Origin: Pseudoglutamicibacter albus
GTDB lineage: Bacteria; Actinomycetota; Actinomycetes; Actinomycetales; Micrococcaceae
Assembly (NCBI RefSeq): GCF_031458175.1
Contig: NZ_JAVDXX010000001.1
Span: 1,984,001-2,048,000 of the forward strand
Length of the DNA stretch: 64,000 bases
Reading direction: 5' to 3'
Shown here: in pieces, positions 17,087-26,049 of the stretch
Layout of the letters: each line of letters begins with the position of its first letter
Numbering within the stretch: the stretch's first letter is position 1
The notes under the pieces: generated by a model
The model's database searches: none
What the model was told of the DNA's origin: nothing
The model's input: only the letters and a program-made list of their open reading frames with translations
Made by a program: the position numbers and the translations under genes

Positions 17087-18430
17087 CTAGCAGTCTTTGG
17101 AAGCCGCTGCCTTGGCCGCCTTGAGGGACTTCTCTGCGGCAGCCACATCGGCCTGAGCTGCGTTCAATGCCTTCTGAGCTTCAGCGACCTTGCCCTTGCC
17201 GCTGACAAGATAGTTCTCGTACGCGGAGATCAGCGCAGCGTACTCGCCCGTGGTGTAGGACGGTGCGTTACGGTCAGCGTTCATGTAGTTCTTGGTGTCG
17301 AAAACCTGGCCGTGCGCGATGCGGTAGGTGGTTCCCGGCTTATCGACAACCGCGAAGCCCGTCACCGTGTACCGGCGGTCCGTGAGGTTCAGGTAGTGCC
17401 CGACGTCGTGGAACGCAGCCTTCTTATTCTTCTTGTACAGCTCTTTTTCCTTGCTGTACCAGCCCTTGAACGGGTCGCTGCTTCCCCACGAGAGGTTCTC
17501 GGCAGGGACGATGTGGCCCCGGTGGCCCATATGCGCGTGGGAGGCGTTGGTCTGAACCTGGGAACCCGCCATCAGCAGTGAGTTGATCTTCAGGCTACCC
17601 CCGCCCGGGAAGACCTCGTCGCTACTGCGTAAAGCGTTACCACGGTCGATGTGCCGCAACGTGGCCTTGAGGTTCTTCAAGGTCGTGGCGTCACCTGGCT
17701 TATTAAGCTCGGTCTTTGCGAGGAACTTGCCCGCTTGGTCGGTCTTGTTGTTGAAGTTGTGCTTCTTGCCTTTGGCGTCCGTGTACCCGCCGGTGGTCAG
17801 CAACTGGTAGGCGCGATTCGCGTCAGCATCGTTCTTTTGAGCGCCAAGCCAACGGAAGAAACCGGCGGTGCCCAGCTTCTCGTCCTTGATGGCCTGCTGC
17901 GCGCTCTTCTGCGCGGCCCCCACAGCAGCCTGGTGCGAGTTCTGCGCCGCACGTGCGTTATCGAGCTTCTTCTGCGCGGCAGCTACCGCAGACTTACCCT
18001 CAGCCGCATCGCATGTAGCGCCACGCTGGGCCTTCGGCTTGCTCATAGACTGCCGGGTTGTACCGGCACTCGACTGCGGTTCATCAGACTTCTTCGCAGC
18101 GTTGCCCTCAGACTTTTTCTCAGTCTTTTCCCCAGCGGCCTTCTCAGAACCCTCCGCCGCGTCGTCCTTGGCATCATCGGCGGCATCCGGGCTCTTCTTC
18201 GCCTCGGTGCGCTGAGCCTGGGCCTCGGAGGCTTCCTCAGCAGGAGTCTCCTCCGCCAGTGTTTCCTTGGCCTCAACCAGATCATTCTCCGACGGCTGAG
18301 CGTCAGCCTTCTGCGTGTTCGCAGCAGGCGAGTTCCCATTCGAAACGGCAATGGCGATTCCGCCGAATGCCACCCCACCAATCAATACGCCAGCAGTAAT
18401 CGCGCCAGCAAGGCGTTTAGACATCGCCAC
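17087..18430 (-). CDS. Secreted CAP/SCP-domain protein with coiled-coil flanks
   Basis: A 447-residue exported protein. The GTG at 18430 follows GGGGA; an ATG two codons later is also possible. A signal or anchor helix covers about 8-29 (LAGAITAGVLIGGVAFGGIAI). Residues 30-135 are Glu/Ala/Lys-rich and disordered, then an alanine-rich coiled coil follows (AVAAAQKKLDNARAAQ). The CAP-like domain is at about 245-370, with SHAHMGHRGH, AENLSW and the AAFHDVGHYLNL region. A second Ala/Lys-rich helix closes the chain. Such proteins are surface exposed in Gram-positives; substrate and role are unknown. Confidence 0.65.
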   Translation of the reverse strand: MAMSKRLAGAITAGVLIGGVAFGGIAIAVSNGNSPAANTQKADAQPSENDLVEAKETLAEETPAEEASEAQAQRTEAKKSPDAADDAKDDAAEGSEKAAGEKTEKKSEGNAAKKSDEPQSSAGTTRQSMSKPKAQRGATCDAAEGKSAVAAAQKKLDNARAAQNSHQAAVGAAQKSAQQAIKDEKLGTAGFFRWLGAQKNDADANRAYQLLTTGGYTDAKGKKHNFNNKTDQAGKFLAKTELNKPGDATTLKNLKATLRHIDRGNALRSSDEVFPGGGSLKINSLLMAGSQVQTNASHAHMGHRGHIVPAENLSWGSSDPFKGWYSKEKELYKKNKKAAFHDVGHYLNLTDRRYTVTGFAVVDKPGTTYRIAHGQVFDTKNYMNADRNAPSYTTGEYAALISAYENYLVSGKGKVAEAQKALNAAQADVAAAEKSLKAAKAAASKDC

Positions 18431-18603
18431 AGTTGTTCCCCTTCACAAAAGTTCGCAGCACAGCCATCATCTATAGCACCCGAAACAGGCATAACGCCAG
18501 GCGTGTCCGTGATCTCGGACAGGGGCGAAAATCTGGGGATATTTGTAAGTTCAGACCTATCTTCAGCTCAGCAAACGGCCATACTTCTTGGGGTGCGCAT
18601 AGC
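18431..18603. other. Intergenic region, nothing clear
   Basis: This 173-bp gap between two minus-strand genes contains a weak hairpin TGTCCG/CGGACA near 18503-18520. No promoter or RNA gene can be called with confidence. Confidence 0.3.
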
Positions 18604-19509
18604 TTAAAAACCGTCCAGGGTCACGATGCGCACCGCGCCTTCCTCAGCGGTGTCCACGAGCCGCTTGCGCATCACTTCGATCGCTTCCGGATTCTGGTCA
18701 ACCAACAAGAACTTCCGGCCTAACTCCCGCGCCGCAGCGCCCGTCGTTCCGGAACCGCCAAAGAAATCCAGAACCGTATCGCACGGCTTGGAGCTCGCCG
18801 CGACAATACGCCGCAAAACACCCAACGGCTTCTGCGTGGGATACCCGGTTTTCTCTTTACCCATCGGAGAGACGATCGTGTGCCACCACACGTCCGTCGG
18901 TAGCTTCCCGCGTTCCCGCTTCTCCTTAGTCACCAGCCCAGGCGCCATATACGGTTCACGGTCAACCTCATCGGAATCAAACCAGTACCGCGCCGGATCC
19001 TTGACATACACCAGGATGTTGTCGTGCTTAGCGGGCCACCGTTTAGTGGTGCGCGCCCCATAGTCATAAGCCCAAATGATCTCGTTCAGGAACCCCTCAC
19101 GCCCGAACAAGCCATCCAATAGAACCTTCGCGTAATGCACCTCGCGGTAATCCAGGTGCACATACAACGTCCCATCCGGGCTCAACAGCCGGCGCGCTTC
19201 CGCCAGGCGCGGGCCCAGAAAATCCCAATACTGCGCAAACGCATCGTCATAAGCCAACGCCGCCCCGCGTAAGGTCACATACGAATGCCCACCAAAACCG
19301 ACGCGGTCCCCCACCTCATCCGCACCCGCTCGCTGAGTACGCAGCGACTGCCTGGTCTGCTTACGGCCCGTATTGAACGGCGGGTCCACATAGATCAGCC
19401 GGAAACTCTCATCCGGTAGCTGCCGCAAGACCTCGAGGTTATCCCCCAACACGATCGTGTCCGGATCCCCCGGCGCCCACACCGCGCCGCCATCAACTTG
19501 TTCCGTCAC
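18604..19509 (-). CDS. Orphan beta-class DNA methyltransferase
   Basis: A 301-residue adenine-N6 or cytosine-N4 methyltransferase. The catalytic motif DPPFNTGR is near residue 41 and the AdoMet motif DFFGGSGTTG near 255, so the motif order is that of the beta class. No restriction endonuclease or specificity gene is next to it, so it looks like a solitary modification enzyme. A regulatory or protective role is possible; the recognition site cannot be read from the sequence. The start is GTG. Confidence 0.85.
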   Translation of the reverse strand: MTEQVDGGAVWAPGDPDTIVLGDNLEVLRQLPDESFRLIYVDPPFNTGRKQTRQSLRTQRAGADEVGDRVGFGGHSYVTLRGAALAYDDAFAQYWDFLGPRLAEARRLLSPDGTLYVHLDYREVHYAKVLLDGLFGREGFLNEIIWAYDYGARTTKRWPAKHDNILVYVKDPARYWFDSDEVDREPYMAPGLVTKEKRERGKLPTDVWWHTIVSPMGKEKTGYPTQKPLGVLRRIVAASSKPCDTVLDFFGGSGTTGAAARELGRKFLLVDQNPEAIEVMRKRLVDTAEEGAVRIVTLDGF

Positions 19510-19580
19510 CTACACGCCCTTCGCCGCCGCACACGCCACTGCAGATCCGCTGACACTGCACAACTGCTAGCTTAGACACC

Positions 19581-20813
19581 ATGCGTACCCCCGTACCGGA
19601 TTACCTCCACGACATCATGGAGTCCTGCATCGACGACGGCGAAGTCGCCAGCTACATCCCCGAACTCGCCAACGCGAACCCCAACACGTTCGGTATCGCG
19701 TTGTGCATGGATGACGGCACCGTGTATGAGGTCGGCGATTATCAGCATGAATTCTCGCTGCAATCCGCCGCTAAACCGTTTGCGTACGCGCTCGCTGTTG
19801 AACACCTGGGGCCCGATGGGGTCGAAGAACACGTGGGCGTGGAGCCGTCCGGTGACGCGTTCAACTCGGCTTCGGTTGACGCTAAAACAGGTAAGCCCAG
19901 CAACCCGATGATCAACATCGGCGCGATCACCACCTACGCACTCACTGGGCCAATCAGCCTCACGCCCGAGGAACGCTACGAGAACGTGCGCCTCGGGATG
20001 TCCCGCTTTGCAGGGCGTGAACTCGAACCGGACATACCCGTCTATGAATCGGAGATGGCCAACGCGTGGCGCAACCTCTCGCTCGCCTATCTTGTGCGCT
20101 CGACCGGGCACTTCACCCTGCCACCGCACGATGTTGTGGACGGCTACACCAAAGTCTGCTCCCTCAAAGTCACCCCGCACGACCTCGCCGTGATGGGCAT
20201 GACCCTTGGCAACGGCGGGATCAACCCCATAACCCAAGAACGCGTGGTCAGCGAAGACACCGCCCAACGCGTGCTGTCCGTGATGTCGACCTGCGGAATG
20301 TATGACGCCTCTGGCGACTGGATGACCGACGTCGGCATCCCCGCTAAATCCGGGGTCTCCGGCGGCATCGTCGGCGTGCTGCCCGGCCAGGCATCGCTCG
20401 CGACGTTCTCGCCGCGGCTAGACACCTACGGCAACTCCGTGCGCGGCCTGCAAGCGTTCACGCGGCTCTCCCAGGACCTCGGCCTGCACATCATGTCGCT
20501 ACCACCCACCGGCGAATCCACGGTCCGCTCCGTTGCCCGCCGCGACCAAGGCGACGGCCCGGAACTGCACGTGGACATTCAAGGCCCGCTGCGGTTCTCG
20601 TCTGCCGAACGCGTCATGCGTACCCTTGCGGCCCTCCCGGTCGGCGAGGAACCCGTGGTCCTCGATGTCTCCCGCGTCGGTTCCGCCGACCGCATCAGTG
20701 TGCGCATGATCCACGAATCCATGCACCGCCTCCACACCGACGGCCACCAAGTTATGGTCCGCGACCCCAACGGCGTACTGCGCGACCGCTGGGACTACAA
20801 CTGGGAAGAATAA
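19581..20813 (+). CDS. glsA: Glutaminase with C-terminal STAS domain
   Basis: A 410-residue protein. Residues 1-305 form the serine-dependent glutaminase domain with SLQSAAKPFAYALA (the SxxK catalytic element) and NPMINIGAI; it hydrolyses glutamine to glutamate and ammonia. The last 90 residues look like a STAS domain (LHVDIQGPLRF to VVLDVSRVGSADRIS), as in several actinobacterial glutaminases. The ATG start is 71 bp from the divergent methyltransferase. It probably belongs with the amino-acid ureohydrolase gene that follows. Confidence 0.9.
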   Translation: MRTPVPDYLHDIMESCIDDGEVASYIPELANANPNTFGIALCMDDGTVYEVGDYQHEFSLQSAAKPFAYALAVEHLGPDGVEEHVGVEPSGDAFNSASVDAKTGKPSNPMINIGAITTYALTGPISLTPEERYENVRLGMSRFAGRELEPDIPVYESEMANAWRNLSLAYLVRSTGHFTLPPHDVVDGYTKVCSLKVTPHDLAVMGMTLGNGGINPITQERVVSEDTAQRVLSVMSTCGMYDASGDWMTDVGIPAKSGVSGGIVGVLPGQASLATFSPRLDTYGNSVRGLQAFTRLSQDLGLHIMSLPPTGESTVRSVARRDQGDGPELHVDIQGPLRFSSAERVMRTLAALPVGEEPVVLDVSRVGSADRISVRMIHESMHRLHTDGHQVMVRDPNGVLRDRWDYNWEE

Positions 20814-20935
20814 ACCGCCCACCCATCAACCGTCCGCCTACAAGCAGGCCGTCCACTGAGTCAACCAGCCAGTGAGTCAGCCAACCGCTGAGTCAGCCAA
20901 CCCACTGTGTCGGTCAATACAGAGAGCAGGTCACG
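20814..20935. repeat. Degenerate tandem repeat in a 122-bp spacer
   Basis: Between about 20858 and 20900 there are two to three imperfect copies of GTGAGTCAGCCAACC. The spacer separates glsA and the hutG-like gene. Its end carries a weak GCAGG ribosome site for the next gene. Confidence 0.5.
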
Positions 20936-21997
20936 ATGTTCCACATCCCTCCGCAGCCGTGGACCGGCCGCATCGACGGTGACGGCCCCGAACACGCCCG
21001 CTGGCACTCCACCATCCAGCCGCTCCACATGCACGATGCGCCGGGCACAGTAGCGCCGGGCAGTACCCTACCGCCCGGTTCCGGGGCGCCCGGCGCTGAA
21101 GAACCTGGCTTGGTAGAACCCGGCGTGGTAGAACCCGGCACCGTGTTGCTCGGGTTCGCATCGGATGAGGGGGTGAGGCGTAATCAGGGCCGCGTGGGTG
21201 CCGCGGAAGGACCGCAGAAACTCCGCGAGATGCTCGCCTCGATGGCGGTGCACCCTAAGTCCGGCCAACCGAACTACCCGAGATACGACGCCGGGAACAT
21301 CAACGTCACTAACAGCGACCTTGAGAGCGGTCAGGCGGCTTTCGGCGAGCGCGTCACGGAGCTTCTGGACGCTGGCCATTTCACGGTGGGGTTGGGTGGC
21401 GGTCACGAGATCGCGTACGCGAGCTATCTGGGGGTGGCTGACCACCTGGCCCGGGTGCATGGCGGGGAGCCGTTCACGCTCGGGGTGCTCAACCTGGATG
21501 CCCATTTCGACCTGCGGGAGGCTGAGCGGCCCACGTCGGGGACGGGTTTCCTCCAGATGTATCAAGCGGAAGCCGCTGCGGGTAGGGCGCTGCACTACGG
21601 CGTCGTAGGTATCAGCCCCGCGTCCAACACCACTACTTTGTTCCGGCAGGCTAAAGCGATGGGTGCTGAGTTCCTGCTCGATACCGAATGCGGCCATCGT
21701 GAGGAAGTCACCGGTTTCATCCGCGATTTCAGTAGCAGCGTCGATTACCTCTATCTCACAATCGACCTCGATGTGTTGCCTGCCGCGACAGCGCCCGGGG
21801 TTTCCGCGCCGGCCGCCTACGGTGTCGATCTGCCCACGGTCCACGCCGCGGCCCTCACTGCGGCGCGCACCAAGAAACTCGTGCACCTCGATGTAGCCGA
21901 ACTCAACCCGAGCCTGGATGTGGATAACCGTACCGCCCGCACGGCAGCGCGCCTCATCGACGAAATTGTGCGTGCCCACGAAAGCACCCGCAAGTAG
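20936..21997 (+). CDS. hutG: Formimidoylglutamase-like ureohydrolase (arginase family)
   Basis: A 353-residue arginase-fold hydrolase. The Mn-binding blocks are GLGGGHEIAYASY, NLDAHFDLR and TIDLDVLPAATAPGVSAPA. The last block and the context favour formimidoylglutamate hydrolysis in histidine breakdown, but agmatinase-like roles cannot be excluded. The N-terminus carries a Pro/Gly-rich insertion (residues about 33-65) built partly from a 15-bp DNA tandem repeat at 21097-21140. No other hut gene is visible near it. Confidence 0.85.
   Translation: MFHIPPQPWTGRIDGDGPEHARWHSTIQPLHMHDAPGTVAPGSTLPPGSGAPGAEEPGLVEPGVVEPGTVLLGFASDEGVRRNQGRVGAAEGPQKLREMLASMAVHPKSGQPNYPRYDAGNINVTNSDLESGQAAFGERVTELLDAGHFTVGLGGGHEIAYASYLGVADHLARVHGGEPFTLGVLNLDAHFDLREAERPTSGTGFLQMYQAEAAAGRALHYGVVGISPASNTTTLFRQAKAMGAEFLLDTECGHREEVTGFIRDFSSSVDYLYLTIDLDVLPAATAPGVSAPAAYGVDLPTVHAAALTAARTKKLVHLDVAELNPSLDVDNRTARTAARLIDEIVRAHESTRK
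21097..21140 (+). repeat. 15-bp tandem repeat inside hutG
   Basis: TGGTAGAACCCGGCG (21111-21125) and TGGTAGAACCCGGCA (21126-21140) differ at one base, and a degenerate third copy precedes them. The unit keeps the frame and encodes EPG-V-type pentapeptides, so copy number can vary without a frameshift. Confidence 0.75.
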
Positions 21998-22067
21998 GCT
22001 TTAACCCAAACAGGCACGCTCGCGCCAACACGCACACAAACGTAAGCGACAATGTAGGAGGGCCAGC

Positions 22068-23486
22068 ATGCACCCGGTCTTTGGGAACGCACCGCCACCT
22101 GGTGGCGCCCCGCAGCTCGCCCCCTACATGCGCGCGCCGCAGCACCCTGCCTATTCTCAGAGCGCCGCTTACGGTCACAGCCCTGCTTATCCGCACGGTT
22201 CTGCTTACGGCCAGCATCCAGGCTTCCCCGGGCCCCACCGTGGGCGTCCGGCGCGCAGGCGAGGCCGCGTCGGAAGCAACATCGCGGCCCTCTTGGTGGT
22301 CATGCTGGCGATCACCGCGTGGCTGGTGCCCAGCATCGTGTTGGACCCATCCACCATCAGCAACCCCGGGCCTGACACCACACAGCAACAGCCAGGGCAA
22401 CAAAAGCCTGATCCGGGGACGCAAGGCGAAGCCGCCGTCCCCGCTCAGCCGGGAAACCTCGCGAAAAGCCTCAGCGAGGCCAAGCCGCCCACGGTTCGTT
22501 TCCCACCTGAACCTAAAGGCCCAGAACCCCGCGAAACCGGCCCCATCAAAGAAGGCACGGTACTGAATAAGGGCGTGCCGGGGCTCGTCATCGTTGAATC
22601 CACCATGCCCGGCTACCTCGCCGGCGGCGGGACTGGGCTCATCGCGACACCGGACGGCTACGTCATCACCAACTACCACGTGGTGCAAGGCTCCAGCGGG
22701 ATCACAGTCCAAGACACCCACACAAAGAAACGCTACGAAGCCACGCTCGTGGGGCATAACGCGCTCAAAGACATCGCGGTCCTCAAACTCAACAACGCCT
22801 CCAACCTGCGCACCATCGCAACCCGCTACGACGAAAAAGTCACGCTCGGTATGCGCGTCACCGTGATCGGTAACGGCGGAGCCAAAGGCGTGCTTCAGCA
22901 GCTCTACGGCAGGATCACGGACCTCAGCGTCAACATCAGCACCCGTGCCCAAGGCTCAGTGCCGGGTGGTTCCCTCAAGAACTTGCTGGCCACCAGCGCC
23001 GACGTGGTCCAGGGCTATTCGGGTGGGGCGATGATGAACCGCGATGGCCGCGTGGTCGGTATGACCGTCGCCGCTTCCGAAGGCCCCAACGCCCGTATGG
23101 TTTATGGTTACGCGATCCCTATCAACACCGTGATCGATGAAACCCAGCGCATCCTCGACGGAAACGGCGGAGACGGCACCGTGATCGGCCGGCCGGCCGC
23201 CTTCGGCATCACGATCCGCACCGACGAAAAACCCAACCCCCGCGCACCCGGGCTCATCATCGAAAGTTTCCTCGAAGATTCGCCGCTACCGGCGCTCGGC
23301 ATCAAAAAAGGCGACCGGATCACGAAGCTCAACGGCAAAACCATCGAAAGCTACACCGACCTCAAACGCGCCCTAGCCCCGCTGGAACCCGGCCAGAAAG
23401 TCAGCATCGCGTGGAGCGGCAAAGGCGGCGGGAAAGACGGGGCCGGTCAAGGAACCGTAACCCTCATCCGCTCAAGTGTGAACTAA
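22068..23486 (+). CDS. Membrane-anchored S1C serine protease with PDZ domain
   Basis: A 472-residue HtrA/DegP-like protein. A Tyr/Pro/His-rich cytosolic head covers residues 1-60, followed by one membrane helix (NIAALLVVMLAITAWLVPS, about 72-90). A Pro-rich linker leads to the trypsin domain, with catalytic His in NYHVV, Asp in KDIAVLKL and Ser in GYSGGA. The last 90 residues form a PDZ domain (PALGIKKGDRITKLNG). The active-site loop reads GYSGGA, where the family usually has GNSGGP. It acts outside the membrane in protein quality control. The start has a clear AGGAGG site. Confidence 0.88.
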   Translation: MHPVFGNAPPPGGAPQLAPYMRAPQHPAYSQSAAYGHSPAYPHGSAYGQHPGFPGPHRGRPARRRGRVGSNIAALLVVMLAITAWLVPSIVLDPSTISNPGPDTTQQQPGQQKPDPGTQGEAAVPAQPGNLAKSLSEAKPPTVRFPPEPKGPEPRETGPIKEGTVLNKGVPGLVIVESTMPGYLAGGGTGLIATPDGYVITNYHVVQGSSGITVQDTHTKKRYEATLVGHNALKDIAVLKLNNASNLRTIATRYDEKVTLGMRVTVIGNGGAKGVLQQLYGRITDLSVNISTRAQGSVPGGSLKNLLATSADVVQGYSGGAMMNRDGRVVGMTVAASEGPNARMVYGYAIPINTVIDETQRILDGNGGDGTVIGRPAAFGITIRTDEKPNPRAPGLIIESFLEDSPLPALGIKKGDRITKLNGKTIESYTDLKRALAPLEPGQKVSIAWSGKGGGKDGAGQGTVTLIRSSVN

Positions 23487-23528
23487 CCGCAGCGTGAACT
23501 AATGTGCGGCGGGTGCGGCTGGCGGGCG

Positions 23529-24275
23529 TTAGGCCTCAGCGGCCGATGCGGCGCCGAGCGGGCGCGCATACATCGCCGTGAGCTCTGCCTCCAGCAGTGC
23601 GGAACCGTCTGCGGCGATGCCGGCTCCCGCATCGTTGATCTCGACGCGGGCACCCGGCTGGACACCCACCGATTCCAGCCTGCGCAGAACCTGCGGGTCA
23701 TCGTCAGCGATCCGCACCACCTCATACATGCCCGGGCCCAGCTCAGCGAGCGCTGCGACGTCATCCATGGGCGGCATCGTGAGGTCCGCGCCGGGGATCG
23801 GGTCCCCATGAGGGTCCATGCGTGGATGCCCGAGTAGGGCGTCGATCCGGTCCACGAACCGCGCCGATGCGGCGTGCTCGAGGCGTTCGGCATCCTCGTG
23901 CACCTCGTCCCACGTGTAGCCGAGCGATTCGACCAGGTAGGTTTCGATGAGGCGGTGGCGGCGCACCATCATGAGCGCAACCGCACGCCCCTTCTGTGTG
24001 AGAGCCACAGGCTTATACGGCTCGTACGTGATGAGGCCCTGCCGCGCCAAACGGCGCAGAGTCTCAGACACGTTGGGCGCAGAGGTTTGGAAACGCGAAG
24101 CCAACATGGACGTGGAGATCGGTTCCCCACCCCACTCGATGGATGCCCAAATCTCCTTGACATAGTCCTGGGCGACCGGGGAAATCTGATCCAGCTCAGC
24201 CGGGGACAGCCCGTTTGGCGGCCGTTCAGCCGTAGCTCGCTCAGGTGAGGGCACAGCGTTCTCGCCAGAACTCAT
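23529..24275 (-). CDS. DtxR/MntR-family metal-dependent repressor
   Basis: 248 residues from the ATG at 24275, which has GGGGAG eight bases upstream; a longer frame to 24302 has none. The winged-helix domain is at about 25-90 (TSMLASRFQTSAPNVSETLRRL), the metal-binding dimerisation domain follows (HRLIETYLVESLGYTWDEV, EDAERLEHAAS), and a FeoA/SH3-like tail ends the protein. Such proteins repress metal uptake genes when Mn(II) or Fe(II) is bound. The gene is divergent from a His-rich protein, which supports a metal-related pair. Confidence 0.88.
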   Translation of the reverse strand: MSSGENAVPSPERATAERPPNGLSPAELDQISPVAQDYVKEIWASIEWGGEPISTSMLASRFQTSAPNVSETLRRLARQGLITYEPYKPVALTQKGRAVALMMVRRHRLIETYLVESLGYTWDEVHEDAERLEHAASARFVDRIDALLGHPRMDPHGDPIPGADLTMPPMDDVAALAELGPGMYEVVRIADDDPQVLRRLESVGVQPGARVEINDAGAGIAADGSALLEAELTAMYARPLGAASAAEA

Positions 24276-24454
24276 GAGTTGCACTCCCCTCGCCCCAAAC
24301 ATCTAAGCCAGCCACACCACCGACGCGGCATCACGGCCACGGCACTACTGCTACGTGCAACCCTATCGTTCCTGCCGCCCCGGAACCCACCGCCAGCGAT
24401 GCAGGATGCTGCGAGCTATGCGAGATGCTGCCACCCGTGCGAGATACTAGGGAC

Positions 24455-25354
24455 ATGAGCCACACGCACGATCACGAGCACAGCCATCAGAACCCCGGCC
24501 ATCAGAACCACGGCGAGAACAACCCGAGCCAGCCGCGGATGAGCGACACCCGTAGCGAGGCCGCGATCGCGCATCAAGAGAAGTTCCCGCGCCCGGAGAA
24601 GGACCAGCCGGGCGGGGCGCTGTTGCGTTCCTATATCGCCTACGATCAGGGCCCCAACGGGGACACTCTGCTCGCGTTCGGTTCCGACTTTTTTGGCACC
24701 AAGCTCTACGTTCCGGTGGCGGCCCGTAGCGCATCGGGGGCTGTGACCCAGCTGGTTGCGCACGGCTTCGAGGAGCTGCGGGTGGTGGAGGCCGCGTTCT
24801 CCGAAGAGGAGGCACGCAGCCTGTGGACGCAGATCCGCCCCGACGATGAGGTGCCCGAGTTCGCGGGCCTGTACGGGGATGAGCTCGCCGAGATCGCGTT
24901 CAAAGACACCAGCTTTGGCGCAAGCGGAATCACCGGGATTGTGGTGGACCCGATGGACACCGGGATGCTGATCCGTCCCGAAGACGAAACCATGCAGTTC
25001 CCTCTACGCAACGGCCGGTTACGTGCCGCGGTGCTTGCAGGCCACGACGACGCGGTCCAGGCCCTCATGGGTGAGGGCGAGGTGGTCTTGATGACCCAGA
25101 AAACCGGTGAGGGTGAACGCGAGGGCGTTGCGTTCATGAAGAATAAAGAGACCGGCGAGATGATCCTGCCGGTGTTCTCCTCAACGCTTGAAGTGTTCCG
25201 GCACAACCCTGACGCCGGCTCCGTGATGGTGCCGCTAACCAGCCTGCGCACCACCGTGAAACCTGGGATGGGCATGGTCATCGACCCAGCCAGCCCCGAA
25301 GCCGTCGAACTGCCGAGCGCCGAGCTGGAAGAGGTCGGCTACTACCAAAGCTAG
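24455..25354 (+). CDS. SseB-like domain protein with His-rich N-terminus
   Basis: 299 residues from the ATG at 24455. The first 25 residues are rich in His, Asp and Glu (MSHTHDHEHSHQNPGHQNHG), typical of metal binding. The rest resembles the SseB N- and C-terminal domain folds, with about residues 45-140 first and the second domain with VFSSTLEVF and MGMVIDP blocks. SseB-like proteins are poorly understood. The divergent DtxR/MntR regulator suggests the His tail handles a transition metal. No signal peptide is seen, so it should be cytosolic. Confidence 0.6.
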   Translation: MSHTHDHEHSHQNPGHQNHGENNPSQPRMSDTRSEAAIAHQEKFPRPEKDQPGGALLRSYIAYDQGPNGDTLLAFGSDFFGTKLYVPVAARSASGAVTQLVAHGFEELRVVEAAFSEEEARSLWTQIRPDDEVPEFAGLYGDELAEIAFKDTSFGASGITGIVVDPMDTGMLIRPEDETMQFPLRNGRLRAAVLAGHDDAVQALMGEGEVVLMTQKTGEGEREGVAFMKNKETGEMILPVFSSTLEVFRHNPDAGSVMVPLTSLRTTVKPGMGMVIDPASPEAVELPSAELEEVGYYQS

Positions 25355-25401
25355 GCTCGCGTGGCCGGGCGCCGGCATTCGCACGACGCTCAAGTAGTCA
25401 G

Positions 25402-26049
25402 CTAGGCGGTGAGGTGCTTGAGGAGTTCTGCTTCTGCGTTCGCAAGCACTTCACGCCACGCTTGGGCCGCACCGAAAGGCTCCCCCGCATCGAGTAGCTC
25501 GGCTACTTTTCGGTGCCCTTGAACATACAAGGCGTGGAAGGCCGGGACGGCGGACATCGAATCGAAAAGCAACCGCATCGCCGCCTGGATCCGCCCCATG
25601 AGGCCATTCAGAATATCTGAGCCGCCAACGAGCATCAGCACCGTCTGGAACGCCTGGTTTTCGGCCGCCATCCCGTCCAGGTCCCCCCAGCGTTGGGCAA
25701 GTTCCGCGCGTTCGGCATGCATGCGTAGCGTATCCAGCTGCCCGGAATCGAACTCGCCCCACGCGAGCGCGGCAGGCTCCATGAGCCTGCGGGCGGCGAA
25801 GATGCGGCGCACATCGTCGGCTTTCGGGACCGCAACGAACACGCCGCGGTTCCGTATCCGTTCAACAAGGCCCTCCCCGGCGAGCGCGGTGAACGCTTCA
25901 CGCAGCGTGTTGCGTGAAACATCGAGTTCGGCCGCCAACGCGACCTCCCGCAGCTGATGCCCCGGCGGCATCTGCCCGGCGGCGATCAACTCCCGCAAGC
26001 GCGCGGCCGCGGACGCCGCCGCTGAAACGCCGTATCCAGCCACTGTCAA
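25402..26049 (-). CDS. GntR-family (FadR type) regulator of the 5-oxoprolinase operon
   Basis: A 215-residue regulator. The winged helix is at about 10-75 (LREVALAAELDVSRNTLREAF), followed by an all-helical FCD effector domain. The ATG overlaps the stop of pxpBC (ATGA), so it is the last gene of the minus-strand operon pxpA-pxpBC-gntR and probably controls that operon in response to oxoproline or a related acid. Confidence 0.88.
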   Translation of the reverse strand: MTVAGYGVSAAASAAARLRELIAAGQMPPGHQLREVALAAELDVSRNTLREAFTALAGEGLVERIRNRGVFVAVPKADDVRRIFAARRLMEPAALAWGEFDSGQLDTLRMHAERAELAQRWGDLDGMAAENQAFQTVLMLVGGSDILNGLMGRIQAAMRLLFDSMSAVPAFHALYVQGHRKVAELLDAGEPFGAAQAWREVLANAEAELLKHLTA

